Of a DNA stretch of 64,000 nt, positions 40,406-49,171 are shown in pieces. Location of the stretch: NCBI RefSeq assembly GCF_003945325.1, contig NZ_AP019307.1, positions 1,922,001 through 1,986,000 on the forward strand, given 5' to 3'. The stretch comes from Nocardioides baekrokdamisoli. Lineage in GTDB: Bacteria > Actinomycetota > Actinomycetes > Propionibacteriales > Nocardioidaceae. The notes beneath the pieces are model-generated. The model searched no databases and was not told the origin of the DNA. It saw nothing but the letters and a program-made list of their open reading frames with translations. The translations under genes were made by a program, and so were the position numbers. The first letter of the stretch is position 1; every line of letters begins with the position of its first letter.

Positions 40406-41152
40406 ATGGACCGTATGAAGTCCACATCAGCACCCGTCCTGGGTCGCCTCAGCCCCCGTGAGCAGCTGACCGCGGGCCGCCTGCCGCGGCGGCTGGTCCA
40501 GCTCGTCGTCGGGCTGGTCGTCTATGGGTTCACGATGGCGTTGATGGTCCGCGCGAAGCTCGGCAACGACCCCTGGGACGTGTTCCACCAGGGCCTCTCG
40601 GTCCGCATCGGGCTGAGCTTCGGAACCGTGGTCATCCTGGTCGGAGTCCTCGTCCTGCTGCTGTGGATCCCCCTGCGGGAGATGCCGGGGCTCGGAACGG
40701 TGCTCAACACGATCCTGATCGGCGCCGCTGCGGATGTGGCACTCCACCTGATCAGTACGCCGCACGCGATGTCCGGGCGAATCACCTTCGCGGCTGCGGG
40801 CATCGTCGGCAACGGAGTCGCCACCGCGATGTACATCGGTGCCCAACTCGGTCCCGGTCCGCGCGACGGCCTGATGACCAGCCTGCACCGTCGTACCGGA
40901 TGGCCGATCGGCGTGGTGCGTACAGGCCTGGAGATCACGGTCGTGGTCGTCGGGCTGCTGCTCGGGGGTGTGTTCGGCGTGGCCACGCTGGCGTACGCGC
41001 TCCTCATCGGTCCGCTTGTCCAGCTGATGTTGCCGCGATTCATCGTCGACCTCGCTCCCGCCGCATTGCGCCAACCAAGGGTCCGACGCGACCCCGACCC
41101 GTACGGCAGTTGGCTGTGGTCGGGTCGGCAGTTCAGCGAGGGTTGGCACTGA
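40406..41152 (+). CDS. YczE/YyaS-type integral membrane protein
   Basis: 248 residues with about five membrane segments (LVVGLVVYGFTMALMV, GTVVILVGVLVLLLWI, TILIGAAADVALHLI, ITFAAAGIVGNGVATAMYIGA, TGLEITVVVVGLLLGGVFGVATLAYALLIGPLV). AKLGNDPWDVFHQGLS and QLGPGPRDGLMT are signature segments of the YczE family. Role unknown; family members often lie next to MocR regulators. The ATG at 40406 is used; a second ATG is at 40415. Confidence 0.82.
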   Translation: MDRMKSTSAPVLGRLSPREQLTAGRLPRRLVQLVVGLVVYGFTMALMVRAKLGNDPWDVFHQGLSVRIGLSFGTVVILVGVLVLLLWIPLREMPGLGTVLNTILIGAAADVALHLISTPHAMSGRITFAAAGIVGNGVATAMYIGAQLGPGPRDGLMTSLHRRTGWPIGVVRTGLEITVVVVGLLLGGVFGVATLAYALLIGPLVQLMLPRFIVDLAPAALRQPRVRRDPDPYGSWLWSGRQFSEGWH

Positions 41153-41252
41153 GTCCCAGCGGGATGTGACGCACGGCTCCCGCTCGCGAGGCGACGCAGA
41201 ACCGTGTCGGTTGCTAGTCTGGATCGCTCGATTTTCAAGCGTAGGGACTGCC

Positions 41253-43424
41253 TTGACCACAGCTTCACAGGACGACGTCGCACAGCGCGAGATCGCGCAG
41301 GAGCAGGCGTTCGTCGACCGCGTCTACGTGCAGTTGGAAGCCTCGGCTGAGGCCGCTGCGGACCTGGCCAAGGAAGGCATCGCCCGCGGCAAGTTGGGCC
41401 ACGAGGGTGGCCTGGTCGAACGTGACGCCATGGTCTTCCAGGCGGCCAAGCGCATCGCCCAGCTCGATGCTGCTCACGAGGGTCTGGTGTTCGGCCGGCT
41501 CGATCTCCGCGCGGAGCTCGATCCCGCTCCGCGCTACATCGGCCGCATCGGGCTCCGCGACGACAGCCGCGACTCGCTGCTGATCGACTGGCGTGCGCCA
41601 GCGGCAGCGGTCTTCTACCAGGCGACCGCCGCCGAGCCGCAGAGTGTCGTACGCCGCCGCGTCCTGCGTTCCGCGGGCAAGCAGGTCGTCGCGGTGGAGG
41701 ACGAGTTGCTCGACGACACTGTCGGGACCAACCTCCCGATCGTGGGCGAGGGTGCACTGCTGGCTCAGCTGAGCCGCGCTCGCGACCGCACCATGCACTC
41801 GATCGTCGCGACCATCCAGGCTGAACAGGACAAGGCGATCCGGGCGCCGGCCAAGGGTGTCACCTCGATCTCGGGCGGACCTGGTGTGGGCAAGACCGTG
41901 GTCGCGCTGCACCGGGCTGCGTACCTGCTCTACACCGACCGCCGGAAGTACGAGGCCGGAGGCGTCCTGGTCGTCGGGCCGTCCGGGGTCTTCATGCGCT
42001 ACATCGAGCGGGTGCTGCCCTCGCTCGGCGAGACTGCGGTCGCGCTTCGCAGCCTCGGTGAGGTTGTCGACGGCGTACGCACCGTCCGTCAGGACGACCC
42101 GTACGTGGCCGAGGTCAAGGGCTCCGGCCGGATGGCAGAGGTGATGCGGCGTACCGCGCGCCAGGGCGTCCCCGGTGCGCCGGAGAGCTTCCGTCTCTTC
42201 TACCGCGATGACGTGCTGCAACTCGACCGGGGCCGGCTCAACGATCTGCGCCGCACGATCATGTCCAAGGGCCGTCGCAACCAGCAGATCCGCAGCGTCC
42301 CGCAGACCCTTCTGGACACCCTGTGGCGTCAGGTCAAGAGCGAGCGTGGACGGGAGCGCGGCAAGGAGGCGTTCGAGGACACGCTGCTCGACGATCCGCG
42401 CTTCCTCGACTTCGTGGCCGCGTGGTGGCCGCCACTGGATGCGCGTCAGGTGCTCGGGTGGCTGGCAGATGAGGCCTTCCTGGTGCGAGTGAGCGATCGC
42501 ATCCTCAGCCACGACGAGCGAGCGCTGCTGGTGAAGTCCTGGGCCGGGGCGACCGACCTGTCCGTCCAGGACATCCCGCTGTTGGACGAGTTGCGGTACG
42601 CCCTGGGGGACCTCCCCGAGGTGGTCGACGAACGCGACGAGGAACTCGGCATCAACGTGTCCGAGCTGCTCACCGCCGCCGACCGCGAGTACGCGACCGG
42701 CCCCGGCTGGAAGGCGCCGACCTTCCGGATCGACGACGACGGGTACGCCCACGTCCTGATCGACGAGGCGCAGGACTTGTCACCGATGCAGTGGCGGATG
42801 GTCGGGCGGCGCGGGCGTACGGCGACCTGGACGATCGTCGGAGACCCGGCGCAGTCCTCGTGGCCGATTGCCGCCGAGGCGGCCGAGGCTCGGGCCACGG
42901 CGCTCGAGGGCAAGCCGGTCCACTCGTTCCACCTGTCCACGAACTACCGCAACAGCTCAGAGATCTACGCCTTCGCTGCCGCGTACGCCGAACGGGTCGG
43001 GCTCAATGCCGACCTGCCGACGGCGGTCCGGCGTACAGGTGTCGAACCGACCGTGACCGGCCCGGTCCACGACCTCGAAGCCGCCACCCGGGCGGCGGTC
43101 GCCGAGGTCGCTGGCCAGGTCAGTGGCACGGTCGGCATCGTTGTCCCGGCCGCACGGCGGAGCGAGGTCAACGGGTGGCTCTCCTCGTGGGACGACCTCG
43201 CGCCGGACGCGCCCTCAGCGGCCGCGGCAGCCGCAAACCGCTCGCTCGCGCCGTCCGGGTCCGACCGGATCGTCGTCCTGACCGGTCTCGACACCAAGGG
43301 TCTGGAGTTCGACGCCATCGTCGTCGTACGCCCTCAGGAGATCGAGGACGAGGCGCCGACCGGTCGATCGACGCTCTACGTCGTCCTGACCCGCGCGACC
43401 CAGTTCCTCACGACCGTCAGCTGA
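41253..43424 (+). CDS. helR: HelR/HelD-like SF1 helicase, RNA polymerase recycling motor
   Basis: About 723 residues. The N-terminal coiled coil (DVAQREIAQEQAFVDRVYVQLEA) is of the kind that inserts into RNA polymerase in HelD proteins. It is followed by YIGRIGLRD and LLIDWRAPAAAVFYQAT, characteristic of the HelD family. Walker A is GGPGVGKT (about 206-213), Walker B VLIDEAQDLSP, then GDPAQSS, STNYRNS and a C-terminal SF1 motif LYVVLTRAT. Actinobacterial HelR removes stalled or rifampicin-bound polymerase and can give rifampicin tolerance. TTG start at 41253 after TAGGGA; no rifampicin-associated element recognised upstream. Confidence 0.88.
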   Translation: MTTASQDDVAQREIAQEQAFVDRVYVQLEASAEAAADLAKEGIARGKLGHEGGLVERDAMVFQAAKRIAQLDAAHEGLVFGRLDLRAELDPAPRYIGRIGLRDDSRDSLLIDWRAPAAAVFYQATAAEPQSVVRRRVLRSAGKQVVAVEDELLDDTVGTNLPIVGEGALLAQLSRARDRTMHSIVATIQAEQDKAIRAPAKGVTSISGGPGVGKTVVALHRAAYLLYTDRRKYEAGGVLVVGPSGVFMRYIERVLPSLGETAVALRSLGEVVDGVRTVRQDDPYVAEVKGSGRMAEVMRRTARQGVPGAPESFRLFYRDDVLQLDRGRLNDLRRTIMSKGRRNQQIRSVPQTLLDTLWRQVKSERGRERGKEAFEDTLLDDPRFLDFVAAWWPPLDARQVLGWLADEAFLVRVSDRILSHDERALLVKSWAGATDLSVQDIPLLDELRYALGDLPEVVDERDEELGINVSELLTAADREYATGPGWKAPTFRIDDDGYAHVLIDEAQDLSPMQWRMVGRRGRTATWTIVGDPAQSSWPIAAEAAEARATALEGKPVHSFHLSTNYRNSSEIYAFAAAYAERVGLNADLPTAVRRTGVEPTVTGPVHDLEAATRAAVAEVAGQVSGTVGIVVPAARRSEVNGWLSSWDDLAPDAPSAAAAAANRSLAPSGSDRIVVLTGLDTKGLEFDAIVVVRPQEIEDEAPTGRSTLYVVLTRATQFLTTVS

Positions 43425-43427
43425 GGG

Positions 43428-43530
43428 CCTGGGGGAGGTACGCGCGCGGCCGCAAGGAGCGCGAGCGAAGGCGGCCTTGAGGGCCGTCGAGCGAGCGGCG
43501 ACGCCGCGGACGGGCCGTACGTCCCTCAGG
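43428..43530. terminator. long-loop inverted repeat between convergent helR and GH6-like gene
   Basis: CCTGGGGGAGGTACG (43428-43442) matches the reverse complement of 43516-43530 at 13 of 15 positions. The intervening 73 nt is very GC-rich (CGAGCG-type words) and contains no gene. The right arm includes the GH6 stop codon. Confidence 0.4.
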
Positions 43531-44608
43531 CGTACGGACTCGAGGCGGCGAGCTGCTTGGCGCGCGCTGGCAGGAACGGCCACGCCTGGTCCTGGTTCCA
43601 CGGGCGACCGATCCACAGGTCGGCGTCCTGGAGTCGCAACGCGTAGTACGCCTGCGTCGACGTCAGACCGATCCGCGGATCGGTCACCTGCCACGTCGGC
43701 GGTACGCCCAGCGTCACGCACGGCGCACGCGAGGACTTCGAGGCACACACCGCTCGGCTCGGGTCCTGACTGAAACCGAAGCCGCGCCCGTTGTCGGAGG
43801 TGTCGACCACGAAGTGCCGGCCGGGGTAGCCGAGCGATCCGAGCGCCTTCACGATCGCCGTGCCCTGCATGACGTCGGACCCGACCGTCGAGTAGTGGGT
43901 GTCGCCCAGCGCGAAGCCCCGCGCGTACTGGATGCCGGACGCCTTGAGCAGGTTGGCTGCCTGGGTCGGGGTGAGCCAGTCGGCGTCACCTGCAGAGAGG
44001 TACACCGTGGCCCTCGGGTTGTGGCTCTTGAACCAGTACGCAGCCCAGTTCGTCATCTGCTGGCGGGTCGCGGCGTTGGTCGTACGCGGGTTGGTGGTGA
44101 TCGCGAGGTCGGGCTCAAGGACGATGGCCACCCGGGTCTGACCCAACGTCTGGGCGACCGCGGTGATCCAGGTGTGGTAGTTCGCGACCTCGGCGCTGGT
44201 CATCGGGGTGTGGATGTAGCCCTCGCCACCCTGGACGGAGAAGATCCCGAAGATCGCCAGTTGGGTCAACGCCTGCGGGTTGCCGTTCTGGCTCGCGGCG
44301 ATGTACTTGCGCAGCATGTCCATCTGGGTCGAGATCTGCGAGGAGATCGGCGTACGCGACTTGTCGCTGGGACCCGGCAGCCAGGTCACCCGCGGCCGGT
44401 TCTGGATCGCCGCCGGGGCGTACACGGTGCCGTTCTGGCTCACCCACGCCGGTCCGTCCCATTTGTACTGGTACGGGCCGTTCGGGGGGTTCCACGGGCC
44501 GCCAGCCAGAGGATTGGCTGGAGCCGGAGGTGTCGACGCGGAGCTCGGGGCCGAGGGCAGCCCCATCAGAAGACTCACCACGGCAGCAGCGATCGTGATT
44601 CTGCGCAT
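43526..44608 (-). CDS. secreted GH6-like glycoside hydrolase family protein
   Basis: 360 residues with a signal peptide (about 1-27, ending PSSAS) and a GH6-like barrel. The second GH6 signature is recognisable as IVLEPDLA, and HFVVDTSDNGRGF is similar to the strand carrying the family's conserved Asp. The first signature with P-x-R-D-C, which carries the usual acid, is not present (GIFSVQGGEG in that region). It is thus either inactive on cellulose or a divergent subfamily. It lies 56 bp downstream of a larger paralogue; both end in QLAASSPYA. Exported. Confidence 0.82.
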   Translation of the reverse strand: MRRITIAAAVVSLLMGLPSAPSSASTPPAPANPLAGGPWNPPNGPYQYKWDGPAWVSQNGTVYAPAAIQNRPRVTWLPGPSDKSRTPISSQISTQMDMLRKYIAASQNGNPQALTQLAIFGIFSVQGGEGYIHTPMTSAEVANYHTWITAVAQTLGQTRVAIVLEPDLAITTNPRTTNAATRQQMTNWAAYWFKSHNPRATVYLSAGDADWLTPTQAANLLKASGIQYARGFALGDTHYSTVGSDVMQGTAIVKALGSLGYPGRHFVVDTSDNGRGFGFSQDPSRAVCASKSSRAPCVTLGVPPTWQVTDPRIGLTSTQAYYALRLQDADLWIGRPWNQDQAWPFLPARAKQLAASSPYA

Positions 44609-44664
44609 GGACTCAACTATGGCGGGAGTCGTGCTCGAGGTGGAGGACCGAATGGCTCGAGATC

Positions 44665-46593
44665 TCACGCGTACGGACTAGATGCCGCCAACTGCTGCCC
44701 GAGCGCCGGGGAGTACGCGCCGGATTGCCACGGGAGCCACGGTCGGCTGAACCAGAGATAGCCGTCGAGCTGACGGATCGCGTAGAACTTCTGCGAAGCG
44801 GTGAGCGGCAGGGCAGTGTCGGTCACCTGCCACGTCGGCGGAACGCCGAGGGACGCGCACGGTGCCGGCCCGGTCGTCGTACGGCAGGGAGCCGCGTTGT
44901 TGAACGAGCCGCCGCCGAACTTCGCCGCGTACTGGGCCCAGGTGAACCCCTGCCCGTTGTCGGCGGTGTCGATCACGTAGTGCGCGTTCTTCGCCGGTAC
45001 GCCCGCGTCCGTGAGTGCCTTCACCATGGCGGTGCCGTACGTGATGTCGTCGGTCGCCGTCGCGTAGTGCGTCGCGCCGAGGGCGAAGCCGCGGGCGTAC
45101 TGGATGCCCGCCAGCTTGAGCCACGGGACCATGGTCTTGACGCTCTGCCAGTCGCTGTCGCCGGAGTCGAGATAGATCGCGGCGTTGGCGTTGCGAGCCA
45201 GCAGTTGTGTCGCCCAGCCGACGAGTTTGGCGCGTACGACGGGGTCGGCAGTGTTGAGGCTGCCGGTCATCGCCTTCGGCAGCTCGGCCAGATCGGGCTC
45301 CATGATGATCGCGACCCGAGAGGTGCCGATCGCGCCGGCGACCGCGGTCATCCACTTCTTGTAGTCGGCCTGCTGGGTGGCTGTGAGCGGCTTGTTGCGG
45401 GTGTCCTCGCTGAGGCCGTCGATGGTCCAGATCGTGTGCAGCGTCAGCGTCACCAGCGACTTCGGATTGCCGTTCTGGACGGCCGCGATGTAGCCCTTGA
45501 CCAGCGACGCCGCCAGCGACGGTGAGTTCCAACCGCCGAACCAGGTCGCCCGCGGTCGGGTCGCGATCTTGGCCTGGAGGGTGTGTGCCGTCCCCGTCGA
45601 GTGCACGTAGTCCCAGACGAGGTCGTGGTCCCAGCCACCGGCGCTCATGTCGGCCGGCCACAGCTCGCCCGCGAGCGGGTTGGAGGGCTGCAGCCGCAGC
45701 GCTGGAACCGTCACGATCGTCGTCGTGTAGCCCGGCTGGTTGGACGGCGTGGCCGTCACCGTCAGTCCGACCATGGAGCCCAACTGATTGGGCACGAGGT
45801 ACGACGCGGTCGTGGCGATCGCTTGCCCGTCGAGGGTCCACTGGTAGGTGAGGGTGGTCCCGCTCGGCCATCCCGCGGTGCGGGCGTACCAGGTCTGTCC
45901 CGCGGTTGCGTTGCCGCCGATGTACGCGACGCCGGGCAGCGGTGCCGGGCTGATCGATCCGGTGCTGGCTCGTTGTTCGGCGGAGTCGATGTAGCCGGGG
46001 CCGGTGTTGTTGCTCACCCACATCGACACGGTCAGCTGCTGGCCGACCAGAGCCGGATCGGCGATCCGGAAATGCACGCCGGTCGCGTTGGCGATCGGCG
46101 TCCCCCCGGCCGACCACTGGAACCGGTAGATGGAGGTGCTGCCCCAGGCGTACGGGACTGCGGTCAGGGTCTGCAGGTACTGCTGCGTGCCGGAGATCGA
46201 CAGCGTGCCGTGGGTGGGCAACACGGTCTCCGTGGCGATCGTCGGGGCTGAGGACGCCCCGGGACCCGCGATGCCATTGCTGGCGATCACCGTGAACGTG
46301 TACTTGGTGCCCGGCGTCAGGCCGGTGAAGGTCCACGACGTTGCCGCGCCGGGCTGTGCGCTCGGACCTGCCGTCGAGGGTCCGTCCGGCGGGGTCATGG
46401 TCGACGTGATCGTGTAGGTCAACGACCCGCCACCAGTGCTTGCCGGTGCCGACCACCACACCGTGATCTCGTCGGCGGCCGTCGCATGGGCGACGACGTT
46501 CTGCGGAGCCGTGGGTGCCGTCGCGGCACTCGCGCCCGCACCGATCCCCAGCAGGAGGCCGATCGTCACGGCGACGACCATGATTCTGCGCAT
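44665..46593 (-). CDS. secreted multidomain GH6-like protein with fibronectin III and Ig-like domains
   Basis: 642 residues. Signal peptide (about 1-24), fibronectin type III domain (about 25-120: APTAPQNVVAHATAADEITVWWSAP), two Ig-like/cell-wall-type beta domains (about 128-300), then a GH6-like domain to the end. The GH6 part has IIMEPDLAEL and HYVIDTADNGQGF. The usual P-x-R-D-C acid motif is absent (LHTIWTIDGLSEDT). Probably binds or trims an extracellular polysaccharide. Tandem with the shorter copy and divergent from the PhzE-like gene. Confidence 0.82.
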   Translation of the reverse strand: MRRIMVVAVTIGLLLGIGAGASAATAPTAPQNVVAHATAADEITVWWSAPASTGGGSLTYTITSTMTPPDGPSTAGPSAQPGAATSWTFTGLTPGTKYTFTVIASNGIAGPGASSAPTIATETVLPTHGTLSISGTQQYLQTLTAVPYAWGSTSIYRFQWSAGGTPIANATGVHFRIADPALVGQQLTVSMWVSNNTGPGYIDSAEQRASTGSISPAPLPGVAYIGGNATAGQTWYARTAGWPSGTTLTYQWTLDGQAIATTASYLVPNQLGSMVGLTVTATPSNQPGYTTTIVTVPALRLQPSNPLAGELWPADMSAGGWDHDLVWDYVHSTGTAHTLQAKIATRPRATWFGGWNSPSLAASLVKGYIAAVQNGNPKSLVTLTLHTIWTIDGLSEDTRNKPLTATQQADYKKWMTAVAGAIGTSRVAIIMEPDLAELPKAMTGSLNTADPVVRAKLVGWATQLLARNANAAIYLDSGDSDWQSVKTMVPWLKLAGIQYARGFALGATHYATATDDITYGTAMVKALTDAGVPAKNAHYVIDTADNGQGFTWAQYAAKFGGGSFNNAAPCRTTTGPAPCASLGVPPTWQVTDTALPLTASQKFYAIRQLDGYLWFSRPWLPWQSGAYSPALGQQLAASSPYA

Positions 46594-46716
46594 CGGATCA
46601 GCATGCCGTCACACGCGTCCCGTGTCAGTCATACGAACGGTTCGACCTCGGTGGTCCCCGATCCACACGTCGATATCCACGCGAATCCGGGCGGGGCCAG
46701 CAACTACGCTCGGCGC

Positions 46717-48618
46717 ATGACTTCGACCACCTCCGCCAGGGACGCCATCGCTGCGATCCAGGGGCACGAGGCCTGGGCGATCATCCGCCGCTCGACCCGC
46801 GCCGGTGACATGCCGACCGTCGGCGTACTCGGTGGCGCCCGCCACGAACTCGCCTCCCTGATGGACATTCCGCTGGAAACGGGCGTACCCGCTCCGGGCC
46901 GTGTCGCCGACCGGTTGGTCGCCGTACCGTTCCGCCAGGTCGCCGAGCGCGGCTTCGAAGCGCACGACGACGGCACGCCGCTGGTGGTCGTCGACATCGA
47001 GACCGAACTCGAGTTCTCCGTCGAGGACGTGATCGCGGCAATCGACGAGGTGCCGATCACCTTCACCGACCGCGGCGGTTTCGACACCTCCGACGCGGGG
47101 TACGAGAAGGTCGTCGAGGCGATCATCCGCGAGGAGATCGGTCAGGGTGAGGGCGCCAACCTGGTGGTCGGCCGCCACTACCGAGCCCAGGTCGAGAACT
47201 TCGGAGCGCAGGTGGCGCTGTCCGTGTTCCGTCGCCTCCTCGAGCGCGAGCGTGGGACGTACTGGACCTATGTCTTCTTCACCGGTGACCGGTTCCTGAT
47301 CGGTGCCTCCCCGGAGCGTCACGTGTCGGTGCACGGTGGGGACGTACGGATGAACCCGATCTCGGGGACCTTCCGAGTGCCGCCGACCGACGTCAAGCCG
47401 GCGCTGATCAACTTCCTTCGCGACGAGAAGGAGATCTACGAGCTCTTCATGGTCGTCGACGAAGAGCTCAAGATGATGTGCGACATCTGCACTGAGGGCG
47501 GCACCGTGCTCGGGCCGTTCCTCAAGCCGATGTCACGTCTCGTGCACACCGAATACCTGCTCGCGGGGCGTACGACCAAGGACCCGCGCGAGGTCCTGCG
47601 CGACACCATGTTCGCAGCGACCGTGACCGGTTCACCGGTCGAGAACGCCTGCCGGCTGATCAAGCAGTACGAACCGGAGGGCCGCGGCTACTACGGTGCC
47701 GCGCTCGCGATCTTCGGGCGCGACGAGACCGGTGCGCCGATCGTCGACAGCCCGATCGTGATCCGTACCGCCGACGTCTCCCTCGACGGTGCCCTCAAGG
47801 TGACCGCTGGCGCCACGCTCGTACGCGACTCCGAACCGGCCTATGAGGTGGCGGAGACACACGCGAAGGCCGGTGGCATCCTGTCGGCCTTCGGCCTCGT
47901 CGAAGCCGCGCCCGCCTCGGCCTCGTCCCTGGCTGAACTCGTCGTCGACGAGGACGTCATCATCGAACTCGGCCAGCGCAACCGCCGGCTGTCGTCCTTC
48001 TGGCTGACCGACCAGTCGGGTGCCGCCGAGGATCCCGCGCTGGTGGGCAAGCATGTGGTGATCCTCGACGGCGAAGACCTGTTCATCAACATGCTGCGGC
48101 ACATCTTCGGCGTGATGGGGATGACCTCGTCGGTCGTGCGTGCGCGTGAGGACTACGACGAGTCGTCCTTCGCCGGCGCCGATCTCGTCGTCGTCGGCCC
48201 GGGCCCGGGTGACCCTCGGGATGCCTCCGACCAGAAGATCGCGAACATGCGTGCCGCGGTCGACAAGCTCCTCGGAGGGTCGACCCCGTTCCTCGCTGTG
48301 TGTCTGGGACACCAGACGCTCTGTGACCGCCTCGGCATCCCGCTGGCGTACAAGGACATCGTCTTCCAGGGCACCCAGTCGCCGGTGTCGATCTCCGGGA
48401 GAACCGAGCGGGTCGGCTTCTACAACACCTTTGTGGGCAAGCACGGTGTCGGTGGCCAGCTGCCGGCCGGGGTCACGGTCGAGGCGGATCCCGAGACCGG
48501 CGACATCCACCTCGTACGCGGAGACGGCTTCGTCGGCATCCAGTTCCATGCCGAATCGATCCTCACCGAGCGGGGCTTCGGCCTGCTGCACGACCTGGTC
48601 GGTGGCCTCCTCGGCTGA
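46717..48618 (+). CDS. PhzE-like chorismate-using synthase (fused TrpE-TrpG type)
   Basis: 633 residues. The N-terminal chorismate-binding domain has MNPISGTFR, EIYELFMVVDEELKMM and AATVTGSPVENACRLI; the C-terminal class I glutamine amidotransferase domain has CLGHQTLCDRLGIP and IQFHAESIL with Cys, His and Glu present. This arrangement and wording match PhzE (2-amino-2-desoxyisochorismate synthase) more than ordinary anthranilate synthase. No other phenazine gene is in the window. TACGCT lies 6 nt before the ATG (leaderless). Followed by amidotransferase and PabB genes. Confidence 0.82.
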   Translation: MTSTTSARDAIAAIQGHEAWAIIRRSTRAGDMPTVGVLGGARHELASLMDIPLETGVPAPGRVADRLVAVPFRQVAERGFEAHDDGTPLVVVDIETELEFSVEDVIAAIDEVPITFTDRGGFDTSDAGYEKVVEAIIREEIGQGEGANLVVGRHYRAQVENFGAQVALSVFRRLLERERGTYWTYVFFTGDRFLIGASPERHVSVHGGDVRMNPISGTFRVPPTDVKPALINFLRDEKEIYELFMVVDEELKMMCDICTEGGTVLGPFLKPMSRLVHTEYLLAGRTTKDPREVLRDTMFAATVTGSPVENACRLIKQYEPEGRGYYGAALAIFGRDETGAPIVDSPIVIRTADVSLDGALKVTAGATLVRDSEPAYEVAETHAKAGGILSAFGLVEAAPASASSLAELVVDEDVIIELGQRNRRLSSFWLTDQSGAAEDPALVGKHVVILDGEDLFINMLRHIFGVMGMTSSVVRAREDYDESSFAGADLVVVGPGPGDPRDASDQKIANMRAAVDKLLGGSTPFLAVCLGHQTLCDRLGIPLAYKDIVFQGTQSPVSISGRTERVGFYNTFVGKHGVGGQLPAGVTVEADPETGDIHLVRGDGFVGIQFHAESILTERGFGLLHDLVGGLLG

Positions 48619-49171
48619 TGTACGAGTCGTCGTGGTCGATCACCGCGACTCGTACACCTGGAACCTCGTGCACCTGATCGCCTCGGTCACGGGGTCCCTG
48701 CCCGACGTGGTGGAGCACGACGAGGTGTCTGCGCAGGAGTTGGCGGCGTACACCCACCTCGTCCTGTCGCCTGGCCCCGGCCATCCCGACGAGTACGACT
48801 GGTCGGTGCTCGATCTGGGTCGTCCGGTCCTCGGGGTGTGTCTGGGGATGCAGGGGATCGTCACGCACTTCGGCGGCGCGGTCGCTCGTGTGCGGCCGGC
48901 GCATGGAGAGGTGGCGTCGGTGACGCACTCACAGGTGTGTGAGTTCGACGGCATCCCGTCTCCCTTCGAGGCCGTGCGCTACCACTCACTCGCGGCGGTA
49001 AGGATCCCCGAGATCATCGAGGTCACCGCGACGTCAGGGGACGGCGTGGTGCAGGGCGTACGCCATCGGGAGCGGCCGATCAGCGGAGTCCAGTTCCACC
49101 CGGAGTCCATCCTCTCCACGCACGGCGCGCGCCTGATCGAGAACTTCCTCAACGCCCAGGCGCCGAGATGA
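48602..49171 (+). CDS. pabA: glutamine amidotransferase, PabA/TrpG type
   Basis: About 189 residues of class I amidotransferase: VVVVDHRDSYTWNLV, oxyanion LSPGPGHPDE, nucleophile GVCLGMQG, and VQFHPESIL with the His/Glu pair. It would supply ammonia to the PabB encoded directly after it. The start is uncertain. GTG 48602 keeps the whole first beta strand and overlaps the PhzE-like gene; GTG 48632 gives a short N terminus. The ATG at 48618 is out of frame. Stop overlaps pabB (ATGA). Confidence 0.85.
   Translation: MASSADVRVVVVDHRDSYTWNLVHLIASVTGSLPDVVEHDEVSAQELAAYTHLVLSPGPGHPDEYDWSVLDLGRPVLGVCLGMQGIVTHFGGAVARVRPAHGEVASVTHSQVCEFDGIPSPFEAVRYHSLAAVRIPEIIEVTATSGDGVVQGVRHRERPISGVQFHPESILSTHGARLIENFLNAQAPR

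Noticed and set aside
46632..46642. LexA-like box CGAACGGTTCG in the PhzE/GH6 gap
   Set aside because: The half-site spacing is too short for the actinobacterial SOS consensus and neither neighbour is a damage-response gene.
48618..48674. ATG overlapping the PhzE-like stop as start of the amidotransferase
   Set aside because: It is out of frame with the amidotransferase motifs and its own frame closes after about 19 codons.
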